A model generated the notes under the pieces. It did not search any database and was not told where the DNA came from. It was given only the letters and a program-made list of their open reading frames with translations. DNA of 64,000 nt, from NCBI GenBank assembly GCA_016192135.1, contig JACPUR010000025.1, positions 11,561 through 75,560 of the forward strand, given 5' to 3'. Position numbers and translations under genes: made by a program. Numbering within the stretch: position 1 is the first letter of the stretch; every line of letters starts with the position of its first letter. This DNA is from Candidatus Tectomicrobia bacterium (GTDB taxonomy: Bacteria; UBA8248). This document shows, piece by piece, positions 32,014 to 45,045 of this stretch.

Positions 32014-33316
32014 AGGCGGCCGCCTCATCGACCCGGCCTCGGGGACGGACGAGGCGCTGGATCTCCTCATCGAGGGGGGCCGCATCGCCCGGCGCGGGAA
32101 GGACCTCGCCGCGCCCGAGGGGGCGGAGGTGCTGAACGCCAAGGGGCTCGTCGTGGCCCCGGGCTTCATCGACATGCACGTCCACTTCCGGGAGCCGGGC
32201 CAGGAGTACAAGGAAGACATCGAGAGCGGCACCCGGGCCGCCGCCGCGGGGGGCTTCACCTCGGTGGCCTGCATGGCCAACACCGACCCGGTGAACGACA
32301 CGAGCTCCATCACCGAGCGCATCCTGAAGCGCGCCCGGGAGGCGGGCGCCTGCCGGGTGCACCCCATCGGGGCCGTCTCGGTGGGCCTGAAGGGCGAGGC
32401 CCTGACCGAGATGGCCGAGCAGCTGGCGGCGGGCGCGGTGGCCTTCAGCGACGACGGGGTGCCCGTTCGCAGCGCGGCCCTCATGCGCGCCGCCCTCGAC
32501 TACGCCGGGATGCTCGGCGCCCCCGTCCTCGACCACGCCGAGGACCGCTCCCTCTCCCAGGGGAAGGTGATGCACGAGGGGAAGATTTCGACCCTCCTCG
32601 GGCTCTCCGGGAACCCGGCCGCGAGCGAGGACATCTGCGTCTACCGCGACATCCGCCTGGCCGAGCTGACCCGCGCCAGGGTCCACATCCTGCACCTCTC
32701 CTCGCGGGGGGCGGTGGCCCTCATCCGGGAGGCCAAGAAGCGAGGCGTGCGGGTGACGGGGGAGGTCACCCCCCACCACTTCACCCTCACGCACGAGGCC
32801 CTGCAGGGCTTCGACGCCTCGGCCAAGATGGCGCCCCCCCTGCGCGAGGAGGAGGACCGCCAGGCCCTCCTCGAAGGGCTCCGGGACGGCACCATCGAGG
32901 TCATCGCCTCGGACCACGCCCCCCACTACGAGGCGGATCTGCAGGTCGAGTTCGACGAGGTGCCCTTCGGGGTCGTGGGGCTGGAGACGGCGGTGCCCCT
33001 CGCCCTCGACCGCCTCTACCACCGGGGGGTGCTGACGCTGCCGGAGCTCATCTCCAAGTTCACGGTGGGCCCGGCGAAGGCGCTGGGCCTCAAGCTGGGC
33101 ACCCTGGCCGAGGGCGCCCCGGCGGACGTGACCCTGCTCGACCCGGAGCGCGACACCAAGGTGAACCCCGAGGCCTTCGAGAGCCGGGGGCGGAACACCC
33201 CCTTCGGCGGCTGGAAGCTCAAGGGCTGCGCCGTGGCCACCGTGGTGAACGGGGAGATGCGCATGAACCGCATCGCCGGCGTCACGCAGATCTTCGCCCC
33301 CGAACGGGTGGCCTGA
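31997..33316 (+). CDS. pyrC: Dihydroorotase (class I)
   Basis: This 439-residue amidohydrolase has [22 protein letters not shown] near residues 55-76 (HxH metal ligands), [35 protein letters not shown] and ASDHAPHYE near 304-312 (the catalytic Asp). It forms dihydroorotate. ATG 31997 has GGAGGA six bases before it and overlaps the end of pyrB. Its TGA stop overlaps the carA start (TGATG). Confidence 0.95.
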   Translation: MPLLVKGGRLIDPASGTDEALDLLIEGGRIARRGKDLAAPEGAEVLNAKGLVVAPGFIDMHVHFREPGQEYKEDIESGTRAAAAGGFTSVACMANTDPVNDTSSITERILKRAREAGACRVHPIGAVSVGLKGEALTEMAEQLAAGAVAFSDDGVPVRSAALMRAALDYAGMLGAPVLDHAEDRSLSQGKVMHEGKISTLLGLSGNPAASEDICVYRDIRLAELTRARVHILHLSSRGAVALIREAKKRGVRVTGEVTPHHFTLTHEALQGFDASAKMAPPLREEEDRQALLEGLRDGTIEVIASDHAPHYEADLQVEFDEVPFGVVGLETAVPLALDRLYHRGVLTLPELISKFTVGPAKALGLKLGTLAEGAPADVTLLDPERDTKVNPEAFESRGRNTPFGGWKLKGCAVATVVNGEMRMNRIAGVTQIFAPERVA

Positions 33317-34419
33317 TGGGCATCTGGATGCGGCCGGACCGCGCCCGGCCCGCCCTCCTGGCCCTGGAGGACGGCCGCTGCTTCCGGGGCCGGGCCTTCG
33401 GCGCGGAAAAAGAGGCCGAGGGGGAGGTGGTCTTCAACACCGCCCTCACCGGCTACCAGGAGGTGCTGACCGACCCCTCCTACCGGGGCCAGATGGTGGC
33501 CATGACCTGCCCCCACATCGGGAACTACGGGATCATCCCGGGGGACGACGAGTCCCGCCGGGTGTGGGTCGAGGCCTTCATCGTGAAGGAGGCCTGCCGG
33601 GTGCCGAGCAACTTCCGCTCGCGCGGGGACTTGGACTCCCACTTGAAGGCCCAGGGGGTGCCGGGCATCGAGGGCATCGACACCCGGGCGCTCACCCGCC
33701 ACCTGCGGGAGAAGGGGGCCTTGAAGGCCGTCCTCTCCTCGGCGGAGCCGGACGAGAAGAAGCTCGCCGCCCGGGCCAAGGCCAGCCCCGGCCTCGACGG
33801 CCGCGACCTGGTGCGGGACGTCACCTGCGAGAAGCCCCACCCCTGGGGCGAGCGGCGCGGGCGGCCGCTGTGCGTGGCCTACGACTTCGGGGCCAAGCGC
33901 CAGATCTTCGAGGAGCTCTCCCGCCGCTTCGACCTCGAGGTGGTGCCCGCCGCCGAGACGGCGGACGCCGTGCTCGGGCGCCGGCCCGCCGCCGTCTTCC
34001 TCTCGAACGGCCCGGGCGACCCGGCGGCGCTGGGCTACATCGTGAAGAACGTCCGGGACATGCTCGGCCGGGTGCCCATCGTGGGCATCTGCCTCGGCCA
34101 CCAAATCCTCGCCCAGGCCCTGGGCGGCAAGACCTACAAGCTCAAGTTCGGCCACCACGGCGCGAACCACCCCGTCCAGGACGTGAAGGGCCGCGGAGTG
34201 GACATCACCTCGCAAAACCACTCCTTCGCCGTGGACCCCGGGAGCCTCCCGGACGGCGCCCTCGTCACCCACCTGAGCCTCAACGACGGGACCTGCGAGG
34301 GCCTGCGCTCGGAGGACCCCGCCGTCTTCTCGGTCCAGTACCACCCCGAGGCAAGTCCAGGCCCACATGATGCAAGGCATTTGTTCGATACGTTTTATGC
34401 GTTCTGCGTGGGGGAGTGA
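33316..34419 (+). CDS. carA: Carbamoyl-phosphate synthase small subunit (glutaminase)
   Basis: This 367-residue class I amidotransferase subunit has the N-terminal CarA fold (ALEDGRCFRGRAFGAEKEAEGEVVFNT, TGYQEVLTDPSY) and the GATase domain with catalytic cysteine in GICLGHQILAQALGG and the His/Glu of QYHPEASPGPHDA. Everything up to about 34350 has GC-ending codons. The last 20 or so codons (from the Ala of EASPG) switch to AT-ending ones (gca, agt, cca, cat, ttt, gat) although the protein ending stays typical, so the boundary of the foreign DNA may lie inside carA. Confidence 0.94.
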   Translation: MGIWMRPDRARPALLALEDGRCFRGRAFGAEKEAEGEVVFNTALTGYQEVLTDPSYRGQMVAMTCPHIGNYGIIPGDDESRRVWVEAFIVKEACRVPSNFRSRGDLDSHLKAQGVPGIEGIDTRALTRHLREKGALKAVLSSAEPDEKKLAARAKASPGLDGRDLVRDVTCEKPHPWGERRGRPLCVAYDFGAKRQIFEELSRRFDLEVVPAAETADAVLGRRPAAVFLSNGPGDPAALGYIVKNVRDMLGRVPIVGICLGHQILAQALGGKTYKLKFGHHGANHPVQDVKGRGVDITSQNHSFAVDPGSLPDGALVTHLSLNDGTCEGLRSEDPAVFSVQYHPEASPGPHDARHLFDTFYAFCVGE

Positions 34420-34427
34420 GGGGGGAG

Positions 34428-35297
34428 ATGGCTGAATCCGAAGAAAGATTGAAGCGCGAATCCCACCTCAAACGTATTGAAGATTTGCTTGAAGTGATTC
34501 AGGTAGAGTTTAGGCACCGAAGTAATGAGATGGAAGTGAGCAGAGAACAAAAAATTGGCGGCATTGTGAGTAATTTCAATGGAAGAGGAGTATTGCAATC
34601 GAGCATGTGTTGTCATGCAATTTTGAATGTATGCGTTGAGGATATACGAGCGCTTGCGGAATATGTTTTCACGGTTGGGCTCGATTATGCAAGACAAGTT
34701 AGTTTTGATTCCGACAAGGAATTTCTTGTTCGTTTCTCGGGGCACTCAGTCGGATTAATTGAGCAGGAATGGGTGAAACAACGTGGGCAGCTGGATAAAC
34801 GAAAATACCAGCATGATTTTTCCTACGAAGACCATTTGAAAAAAAACGTCTCTCCGATTATTGCTCGCTTGATTGAGAGGATTGCCCTGGTAGGTAAGAA
34901 AGCTGCACTTGGAATTGGAGTACGACAGGAGATTCACATGGAATCTCATAGTATCAATATTTCGCAGGCGGGCATTGTGAATTTTGGCGGTATGTATGGT
35001 CAGATTGAAGGAAATGTCACTGCTCTGAATCAAAGTGGTGCTGAGGAAGTCGCGGAAGCTTTCAAGAAGTTGATTGAGGCGATAGATCGGTCTCCCCTGG
35101 AAACTGCGCAGAAGCGCGAAATTGTTGAATTGACGAGTGAGCTAAGCCAGCAAGCAAAAGAGCCGAAAGAATCCCGCAAGGGAGCGGTGGTCAGCGCTCT
35201 CTTGGGAAGGCTGAATGAGATGGTGAAACTATATTCCGGTCTTCAGGCTATTTGGCAAGATGTCGAGCCAATTATTACGATGTGGTTCCAATCTTAG
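34428..35297 (+). CDS. AT-rich gene of unknown function inserted between carA and carB
   Basis: This 289-residue soluble protein has no signal peptide or membrane segment. Residues 1-60 are charged and helical. A middle stretch (MESHSINISQAGIVNFGGMYGQ) looks like a beta-strand repeat, followed by helices AEEVAEAFKKLIEAIDRS and LETAQKREIVELTSELSQQA and a hydrophobic end (KLYSGLQAIWQDVEPIITMW). This C-terminal arrangement, including GAVVSALLGRLNEMV, resembles modules I know from stress- or defence-associated hypothetical proteins such as the AbiTii type. Codon use (ttg, aaa, gaa, att) is alien to the window. The start is unclear: ATG 34428 or GTG 34416. Confidence 0.65.
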   Translation: MAESEERLKRESHLKRIEDLLEVIQVEFRHRSNEMEVSREQKIGGIVSNFNGRGVLQSSMCCHAILNVCVEDIRALAEYVFTVGLDYARQVSFDSDKEFLVRFSGHSVGLIEQEWVKQRGQLDKRKYQHDFSYEDHLKKNVSPIIARLIERIALVGKKAALGIGVRQEIHMESHSINISQAGIVNFGGMYGQIEGNVTALNQSGAEEVAEAFKKLIEAIDRSPLETAQKREIVELTSELSQQAKEPKESRKGAVVSALLGRLNEMVKLYSGLQAIWQDVEPIITMWFQS

Positions 35298-35467
35298 GAG
35301 TTTTATAGTCGTCCCCGCCCACGGGAGGGCCGCGGCGAGTCCGGGATTCGCCGCGGTGGCCGGGGCGGCTTAACAGGGATGGGACGATGGTTCTCCCGGG
35401 AGGGGAGATTGAACTTATGAGTCAGCTTTTCGCCGCCGCTCGATAACCGGCCAGAGGAAGCGCCGCC

Positions 35468-35764
35468 ATGATACGCAAAGAGAGGGTGAAGGGGAGCGGG
35501 AAGGTGCGGGTGACGTTCGTCCTGCCGAAGGACCAGCCGCACGGGAAGGTCTCGGTCGTGGGGGACTTCAACGGCTGGGAGCCCAACAAGACGCCGCTGG
35601 TGCGGCGGGCGAACCAGGCCTACAGCGCGGCGATCACGCTGGAGGCGGGCCGGCGCTACGCCTTCCGCTACATCACCGGGAAGGGCATCTGGCTCGACGA
35701 GCCGGAGGCCGACGCCCGCGAGCCCAACGGCTTCGGCGGCGAGAACTGCGTGGTGGTGACGTGA
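35468..35764 (+). CDS. Small CBM48 (isoamylase N-terminal/AMPK glycogen-binding) domain protein
   Basis: This 98-residue protein consists of one carbohydrate-binding module 48: VRVTFVLPKDQPHGKVSVVGDFNGWEPNKTPLVR, then a strand ending RRYAFRYITGKGIWLDEPEA and a final NGFGGENCVVV. The GDFNGW motif carries the sugar-binding tryptophan. Stand-alone CBM48 proteins occur near carbohydrate and regulatory genes; their partner is unknown. AGAGGAAGCGCCGCC precedes the ATG. It has normal G+C content, so it is not part of the AT-rich insert just before it. Confidence 0.85.
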   Translation: MIRKERVKGSGKVRVTFVLPKDQPHGKVSVVGDFNGWEPNKTPLVRRANQAYSAAITLEAGRRYAFRYITGKGIWLDEPEADAREPNGFGGENCVVVT

Positions 35765-35788
35765 GGGGCGACAGGCGCGGCATCGTCC

Positions 35789-35816
35789 GTAGGGGCGAGG
35801 CATGCCTCGCCCCTAC
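35789..35816. repeat. GTAGGGGC palindrome, copy 8
   Basis: This is a perfect 28-bp palindrome with arm GTAGGGGCGAGGCA. It lies in the carA-carB spacer region. Confidence 0.9.
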
Positions 35817-35861
35817 AAGATAGGTGCTCGGACCCATTATCCGTAGGGTCGGTTCCATGAT

Positions 35862-35953
35862 GTCATTCTGAGCGACCGGAGGGAGCGAAGAATCTGCTTT
35901 TCGTTGTTCAGGGATGAAAAAAGAAGCAGATTTCTCACTGCGCTCGGAATGAC
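35862..35953. repeat. GTCATTC-type inverted-repeat element, copy C
   Basis: The ends are GTCATTCTGAG and CTCGGAATGAC. An inner dyad AATCTGCTT / AAGCAGATT (35891 onwards and about 35923-35931) adds a second hairpin. It lies directly upstream of carB, 43 bases from its start. Confidence 0.8.
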
Positions 35954-35996
35954 AGTTCCTCTCATCCATCGAGCGAAAAGGAAATTGTAGCCCCCC

Positions 35997-39254
<3,258 letters not shown>

Positions 39255-39257
39255 CCC

Positions 39258-39701
39258 GTGCGCCGCGCGCTCGGCCTCCTCGCGGCCCTCGCCCTCCTCG
39301 GGCTGGGCGCCGGGAGCCCGGCCTCCGGGGCCGCCTCCGCCGCGCCGCCGCCGGCCGAGGCCCCGGCCCGGCCGGGCCTCTCCGTCCGTGGGGCCTTCGA
39401 GGGGCACCGCTCGGGTGTCTGGCTGAGGGCGCGGGGGGTGGTGAGCCGGCTCCTCCGCGACGACCTGGAGGGCCAGCGCCACCAGCGCTTCGTCCTCCGC
39501 CTCGCGGACGGCCTGACGGTGCTCGTCTCCCACAACATCACCGTGGCCCCGCGCGTCCCGGCCGGGAAGGGGGACGAGGTGGAGGTCTACGGCCGCTATG
39601 AGTGGAACAAGCGCGGCGGGGTCATCCACTGGACCCACCGCGACCCCAAGGGCCGGCGCGAGGGCGGGTGGATCAGGCACAAGGGGGAGGTGTACCGGTA
39701 A
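39258..39701 (+). CDS. Secreted DUF3465-like protein
   Basis: This 147-residue protein has a signal peptide (LGLLAALALLGLGAGSPASG) and an Ala/Pro-rich linker. A compact domain follows with RGVVSRLLRDDLEGQRHQRFVL, LLVSHNI-like TVLVSHNITVAPRVP, GDEVEVYGRYEW and GGVIHWTHRDPKG. This HQRF...HNI...GxYEW...HWTHRDP order is that of DUF3465, small OB-like exported proteins of unknown role. It starts at GTG only a few bases after carB and may be co-transcribed. Confidence 0.82.
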   Translation: MRRALGLLAALALLGLGAGSPASGAASAAPPPAEAPARPGLSVRGAFEGHRSGVWLRARGVVSRLLRDDLEGQRHQRFVLRLADGLTVLVSHNITVAPRVPAGKGDEVEVYGRYEWNKRGGVIHWTHRDPKGRREGGWIRHKGEVYR

Positions 39702-39777
39702 GGAAAGGATTCTCGTTCGTTGAAGATTTCCTCATTCGGACGCTGGTAGACGAGAGGTTTCGGTGTGCCTCGGTGTT

Positions 39778-39812
39778 CCCCCTCCCTCCGGGAGGGGGCA
39801 GGGGGAGGGTGA
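39778..39812. repeat. CCCTCCC/GGGAGGG low-complexity hairpin element, copy 1
   Basis: CCCCCTCCCTCC pairs with GGGAGGGGGC and is followed by GGGGGAGGGTGA. It resembles the dispersed bacterial element that mistranslates as SPSPRRGEG-like peptides. Confidence 0.6.
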
Positions 39813-39849
39813 AACGCGGGGCCATTCGAGATAAAGCGCGGGGGACATT

Positions 39850-39877
39850 GTAGGGGCGTATTGCAATACGCCCCTAC
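39850..39877. repeat. GTAGGGGC palindrome, copy 9
   Basis: This is a perfect 28-bp palindrome with arm GTAGGGGCGTATTG, between the converging DUF3465 and methyltransferase genes. Confidence 0.9.
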
Positions 39878-39902
39878 AGCAATGGGTGAGGCGGAGAAGG
39901 AA

Positions 39903-40658
39903 TCAGGGATCTCCCGCCTTTTGCGCCGTGGCGATGAGCCGCGAGAGGGCCGGGGAGGCGGGAGAGCCCTGGAAATCTCCGTAGAGGGCGATGTCCGCGA
40001 AGCCCGCCGCCAGGAGGGCGTCCCGAATTTCCCCGGGCCGGTAAAGGCGCATAGAGTAGAAGTAACGGCGCTCGGGCTGACCGGGGGCGCGAATGTGGCG
40101 GCGGATCTCGTAGCGGTCGCCCTCGGAGGAGGGGGCGATGCGGCTCGACTCGGCCACCCATACCCCCTGGATGGTCACCGCGTCGTCCGGGGGGACGTGG
40201 TGCCGGAGATGGTCCGGGTTGCGCAGCTCGAGGTAGACGCCCCCTCCGGGCCGGAGGATGCGGTGGATCTCCTGGAGAGAGGCCAGGTCCTCGGCCCGGG
40301 TATCGAAGTAGCCGAAGGAGCTGAACAAGATGGCGGCGGCGTCGAAGGCGCCCGCCGCGAAGGGGAGCCGGCGCATGTCGCCGCGCGCCCACCGGCCCCC
40401 GGGCTCTTCGTCGCGGGCCCGCCTGAGGAGGGGGGCGCTGAGGTCGAGCCCCGCCGTCCAGTGGCCGTTCCGCCCCCAGGCCCGGCTGTGGCGCCCGTAG
40501 CCGCAGCACAGGTCGAGGATGCGGGCCCCGGGCGGGAGGTCCAGCAGGACCTCCACCGAAGCCGCCTGGACCTCCGTCCAGGCCTCCTCGAAGGTCTGCA
40601 TGAGGGGGTAGTGCTCATCGAAGCCGGAGGCGTACCATGGTGCGGCGTCTGGTGCCAT
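39903..40658 (-). CDS. Class I SAM-dependent methyltransferase
   Basis: This 251-residue protein has motif I ILDLCCGYGRHSRAWG near residues 47-62, then GLDLSAPLL (motif II acidic end), GDMRRLPFAAGAFDAAAILFSSFGYFD and LRPGGGVYLELRN. The fold is that of small-molecule or tRNA-type methyltransferases; the substrate is not evident. The gene stands alone on the minus strand, divergent from the PP0621-like gene. Confidence 0.85.
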   Translation of the reverse strand: MAPDAAPWYASGFDEHYPLMQTFEEAWTEVQAASVEVLLDLPPGARILDLCCGYGRHSRAWGRNGHWTAGLDLSAPLLRRARDEEPGGRWARGDMRRLPFAAGAFDAAAILFSSFGYFDTRAEDLASLQEIHRILRPGGGVYLELRNPDHLRHHVPPDDAVTIQGVWVAESSRIAPSSEGDRYEIRRHIRAPGQPERRYFYSMRLYRPGEIRDALLAAGFADIALYGDFQGSPASPALSRLIATAQKAGDP

Positions 40659-40699
40659 GGAGGTCTCCGGGCGGGCCGGGGGTCCCGGGGGGAGGAGGC

Positions 40700-40951
40700 A
40701 TGTTGCTGAGATCCATCTTGTACCTTCTGCTCGTCTGGGCCGTCTACGCCGGGGTGCGGGGGTTGCTCGGCGCGGCGAGGCGGCCCGCCCGGGAGTCGCC
40801 GGGGGAGGGCGTGGACGACGTCATGAGCCCCTGCCCGGAGTGCGGGTCGTATTTCCCGGTGAGCTACGGCGTCTCCAGGCGGGTGGGCGGGCAGAAGCTC
40901 CTCTTCTGCGGCGAGGAATGCGCCGAGCGCCACGCCAGGAAGGGAAGCTGA
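40700..40951 (+). CDS. Membrane-anchored zinc-ribbon protein (PP0621-like)
   Basis: This 83-residue protein has one N-terminal membrane helix (LLRSILYLLLVWAVYAGVRGLL), a short linker, and a four-cysteine zinc site: CPECG near residue 45 and FCGEECAERH near 69. The layout matches the PP0621 family of small proteins. ATG 40700 has GGAGGAGG just upstream. The function is unknown. Confidence 0.75.
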   Translation: MLLRSILYLLLVWAVYAGVRGLLGAARRPARESPGEGVDDVMSPCPECGSYFPVSYGVSRRVGGQKLLFCGEECAERHARKGS

Positions 40952-40960
40952 GCGTCTCCA

Positions 40961-40988
40961 TTGACTTTTGCCGCGCCGGGCGTAATCT
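40961..40988 (+). promoter_or_regulatory. Candidate sigma-70 promoter of the transaldolase gene
   Basis: TTGACT (40961-40966) and TAATCT (40983-40988) are 16 bases apart, about 90 bases before the transaldolase start. Confidence 0.5.
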
Positions 40989-41077
40989 GACCTGCACAGT
41001 TGGATTCCGCCCGGTCCCGCGGGCCTCATGGGGATGAGCCCGGGGGAGCGAAAGGAGCCGGAACGGGGGGAAGCGGC

Positions 41078-41728
41078 ATGAAGATTTTCATCGACACGGC
41101 CAACCTGCAGGAAATCAAGGAAGCCGCCGCGACCGGCGTCATCGACGGCGTCACCACCAACCCGACCCTCATCGCGAAGGAAGGGGCCGACATCCACACC
41201 CGCATCCGCGAGATCTGCGAGGTGGTGAACGGGCCGGTGAGCGCCGAGGTGGTGGCCACGAAATGGGAGGAGATGGTCGAGGAGGGGCGCGAACTGGCGG
41301 CCATCCACGACAACGTGGTGGTCAAGGTGCCCATCGGCCTGGACGGGCTCAAGGCGGTCAAGAAGCTCCGGGAGGAGAACATTTCGACCAACGTGACGCT
41401 GATCTTCAACCCCGCCCAGGCCCTCCTGGCGGCGAAGGCCGGCGCCTCGTTCGTGAGCCCCTTCGTGGGGCGCCTCGACGACATCACCAGCCCGGGCATG
41501 GACATGGCGGCGGACATCGTCCGCATCTTCCAGAACTACGATTTCGCCACCCAGGTCCTCGTGGCGAGCGTGCGCCACCCGATGCACGTGCTCGAGGCGG
41601 CGCGCATGGGAGCGGACGTGGCGACCTGCCCCTTCGGCGTCATCGGGCAGCTCCTCAAGCATCCCCTGACCGACATCGGTCTGGAAAAATTCCTGGCGGA
41701 TTGGCGGCGGGCCAGCGAGCTCCGCTGA
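41078..41728 (+). CDS. tal: Transaldolase (short TalC/fructose-6-phosphate aldolase-like type)
   Basis: This 216-residue TIM-barrel enzyme begins [16 protein letters not shown], with [28 protein letters not shown] (Schiff-base lysine in VVVKVP near residue 86), [30 protein letters not shown] and [16 protein letters not shown]. It belongs to the short transaldolases of the pentose phosphate pathway; fructose-6-phosphate aldolase activity is possible. ATG 41078 follows a G-rich ribosome site and gives the family length. The FmdB gene follows after 26 bases. Confidence 0.92.
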   Translation: MKIFIDTANLQEIKEAAATGVIDGVTTNPTLIAKEGADIHTRIREICEVVNGPVSAEVVATKWEEMVEEGRELAAIHDNVVVKVPIGLDGLKAVKKLREENISTNVTLIFNPAQALLAAKAGASFVSPFVGRLDDITSPGMDMAADIVRIFQNYDFATQVLVASVRHPMHVLEAARMGADVATCPFGVIGQLLKHPLTDIGLEKFLADWRRASELR

Positions 41729-41754
41729 CCGCGCAAGGCGAAGGAGAGTACCCA

Positions 41755-41982
41755 GTGCCCATGTACGAATTCATCTGCGGCGAATGCGAGACCGATTTCG
41801 AGAAGCTCGTGGCCTCGGCCGAGGCGGCTTCCTCGGTGGAGTGCCCCTCCTGCGGGTCCAAGAAGGTGCACAAGAAACTCTCCGTCTTCGCGAGGACGGC
41901 GGCGGGCACTGGCCCCTCGGGCTATTCGAGCGGTTTCTCGGGCGGCGGCCACTGCTGCGGCGGCTCCTGCTCCTGCCACTGA
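41755..41982 (+). CDS. FmdB-type zinc-ribbon regulatory-like protein
   Basis: This 75-residue protein starts MPMYEFICGECETDFEKL and has a second pair CPSCGSK, forming a zinc ribbon of the FmdB/CxxC_CxxC_SSSS type. The tail is rich in Gly, Ser and Cys (GGGHCCGGSCSCH). GTG 41755 is chosen because AAGGAG lies eight bases upstream and the protein then begins with the MPxYE of the family; an ATG at 41761 is too far from the site. The role is unknown, perhaps metal-dependent regulation. Confidence 0.85.
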   Translation: MPMYEFICGECETDFEKLVASAEAASSVECPSCGSKKVHKKLSVFARTAAGTGPSGYSSGFSGGGHCCGGSCSCH

Positions 41983-42001
41983 GCGCATCCGGAATTCCCG
42001 A

Positions 42002-42021
42002 GGCGGCCCCGCGGGGCCGCC
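42002..42021. other. GC palindrome after the FmdB-type gene
   Basis: A perfect 20-bp palindrome (GGCGGCCCCG and its complement) lies between the FmdB-type gene and the glutamate dehydrogenase gene. It could act as a terminator hairpin but no T run follows. Confidence 0.5.
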
Positions 42022-42065
42022 TTCGCGCGCACGCCCGATGACCGCCCTTTTGCGGAGGCCGCCTC

Positions 42066-43319
42066 ATGCCGGAGGAGAGCGGGGAGCACGTCAGCATCTT
42101 CGAAACGGCGAACGCCCAGTTTGACCGCGCCGCCCAGGTGATCGAGCTCGACGGGGAGATGCAGGCTCTCCTCAAGAACCCCTTCCGCGAAATGCAGGTC
42201 GAGATCCCCCTCCGCCGCGACAACGGTGCGCTCTCCCTCTACCGGGGCTACCGCGTCCAGTTCAACGGCGCCCGCGGGCCCTTCAAGGGAGGCATCCGCT
42301 ACCACCAGGACGTGGACATGGACGAGGTCCGGGGCCTGGCGGCCCTGATGACCTGGAAGACCGCCCTCGTCAACATCCCCTTCGGGGGAGGCAAGGGGGG
42401 CGTCAACGTCAACGTGAAGGAGCTGAACCGCTTCGAGAACGAGCGGCTGACGCGCAAGTTCATCTCGCGCATCGGGCATATCCTGGGCCCGTACCGCGAC
42501 ATCCCGGCCCCGGACATGAACACGAACGCCCAGGTCATGGCCTGGATCATGGACGAGTACAGCGGCCGCCACGGCTACAGCCCGGCGGCCGTCACCGGCA
42601 AGCCGCTCGCCCTCGGCGGCTCCGCCGGGCGCGAGGCGGCCACCGGCCGGGGCGTGGTGATGGTGTTCGAGGAGATCGCCCGGCGCGAGGGCTGGGACCC
42701 CAAGCAGATGACAGCGGCCGTCCAGGGCTTCGGCAACGTCGGAAGCTACGCCTCGCGCTTCCTGTCGGAGATCGGGATTAAGGTCCAGGCCATCTCCGAC
42801 GTGTCGGGCGCCTATTTCTCCCAGAAGGGCGTCGACATCTCCCGCGCCTGGAACCACAACGCGCGCCACGGCAGCCTCGAGGGTTTCGCGGAGGGAGACA
42901 AGATTTCGAACGAAGAGCTCCTCGCCCTCAAGGTGGACGTGCTGGTGCCGGCCGCGCTGGGCGGCGTGCTCAACAAGGAAACCGCGGGCCGGGTGAAGGC
43001 GCGCATCGTGCTCGAGGCCGCGAACGCCCCCGTGACGGAAGCGGGCGAGAAAATCCTCGAGGCGAACGGAGCCTGCCTCATCCCGGACATCCTGGCCAAC
43101 GCGGGCGGTGTGACGGTCTCCTATTTCGAGTGGGTGCAGAACATCCAGCAGTTCACCTGGGACGAAGACCGCGTGAACTCCGAGCTGGGAAAGATCATGA
43201 ACCGGACGGCCGCCCAGGTGTGGGAACTGGCGAAGCAGCGGAATGTCTCGATGCGCACGGCCGCCTTCATGATCGCCATCGAGCGGGTCGCGGAGGCCGA
43301 GCGCCTGCGGGGAATCTAA
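42066..43319 (+). CDS. gdhA: Glutamate dehydrogenase (Glu/Leu/Phe/Val dehydrogenase family)
   Basis: This 417-residue enzyme has YRGYRVQFNGARGPFKGGIRYHQDV, the catalytic lysine region LMTWKTALVNIPFGGGKGGVNV near residues 93-114, PAPDMNTNAQVMAWIMDEYS, and the Rossmann motif VQGFGNVGSYASRFL near 220. It converts glutamate and 2-oxoglutarate with ammonia release or uptake. The length is that of the hexameric small type. Cofactor choice (NAD or NADP) is not clear from sequence. Confidence 0.93.
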   Translation: MPEESGEHVSIFETANAQFDRAAQVIELDGEMQALLKNPFREMQVEIPLRRDNGALSLYRGYRVQFNGARGPFKGGIRYHQDVDMDEVRGLAALMTWKTALVNIPFGGGKGGVNVNVKELNRFENERLTRKFISRIGHILGPYRDIPAPDMNTNAQVMAWIMDEYSGRHGYSPAAVTGKPLALGGSAGREAATGRGVVMVFEEIARREGWDPKQMTAAVQGFGNVGSYASRFLSEIGIKVQAISDVSGAYFSQKGVDISRAWNHNARHGSLEGFAEGDKISNEELLALKVDVLVPAALGGVLNKETAGRVKARIVLEAANAPVTEAGEKILEANGACLIPDILANAGGVTVSYFEWVQNIQQFTWDEDRVNSELGKIMNRTAAQVWELAKQRNVSMRTAAFMIAIERVAEAERLRGI

Positions 43320-43348
43320 TCCGGCGCCTGCCGCCGGTGGAGCCGAGT

Positions 43349-44262
<914 letters not shown>

Positions 44263-44266
<4 letters not shown>

Positions 44267-45042
44267 GCGAATTCCTCCAGCACGCCCCCAGCCACCGCGC
44301 GGTGCGGGTGTGGATCCGGCACCTGGTGATGTACCGCTCCTGGTTCATCGCCGAGTGGGCGGGCAGCCTCACCGAGCACGCCCTATACCTCCTGGCCTTC
44401 GGCTACGGGCTCGGCCGCTTCGTTCCCGACATGGGGGGGATGGCCTACGCCCAGTTCATCGGGCCGGGGCTGGTGGTCTCGATCGCCATGTGGTCGGCCT
44501 CCTACGAGTCCACCTACGGGGCCTACTCCCGCATGCGGCTTCAGCACATCTACGAGGGGATGCTCTCGGCCCCCCTCACCATCGGGGACGTGGTGCTGGG
44601 CGATCTTCTCTGGTGCGCCTCGCGCTCCCTCATCGGAGCGGTCCTGATGCTGATCGTCCTCTCGGCGTTCGGGCTGGTGGGCTCCCCCTGGGCGGCCGCC
44701 GTGCTGCCGGTGGTGTTCATCGAGGCCCTCATGTTCGCCGGGCTGGGCCTCATCGCCACCGCCCTGGCCCCAAGCCACTCCTTCTTCAACTTCCACTACT
44801 CCCTCATCGTCATGCCCATGTTCTTCTTCGCCGGGACCTTCTTTCCTCTTCAGGGGCTCCCGGCCTGGATGCAGACCGTCTCGGAGCTGATGCCCCTGAC
44901 CCACGCCGTGATCCTCGCCCGGGGGCTGATCGTGTACGGGCACGCGCCGGACGCCCTCTGGCACCTCTTCATGCTGAGCGTCTTCACCCTGGGGTTCCTG
45001 GCGGTGGCCTGCGGGCTGGTGGGCCGCCGGATGCTGGACTGA
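44263..45042 (+). CDS. ABC-2 type permease (NodJ/DrrB type)
   Basis: This 259-residue membrane protein has about six hydrophobic segments, among them ALYLLAFGYGLGRFV, FIGPGLVVSIAMWS, IGAVLMLIVLSAFGLVG and LFMLSVFTLGFLAVACGLVG. The ABC-2 pattern LPAWMQTVSELMPLTHAVILARGL near the end is like NodJ. With the upstream ATPase it should form an exporter of a lipid, polysaccharide or drug; the substrate is unknown. ATG overlaps the ATPase stop (ATGA). Confidence 0.9.
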
Positions 45043-45045
45043 ACG

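Noticed and set aside
30707-32484. 586-codon minus-strand frame over pyrR, pyrB and pyrC
   Set aside because: It is antisense to three clear, overlapping pyrimidine genes and has no recognisable domain.
34416-34427. GTG at 34416 as start of the AT-rich gene
   Set aside because: Possible, but ATG 34428 follows a G-rich stretch and is the more usual start; the evidence is not decisive.
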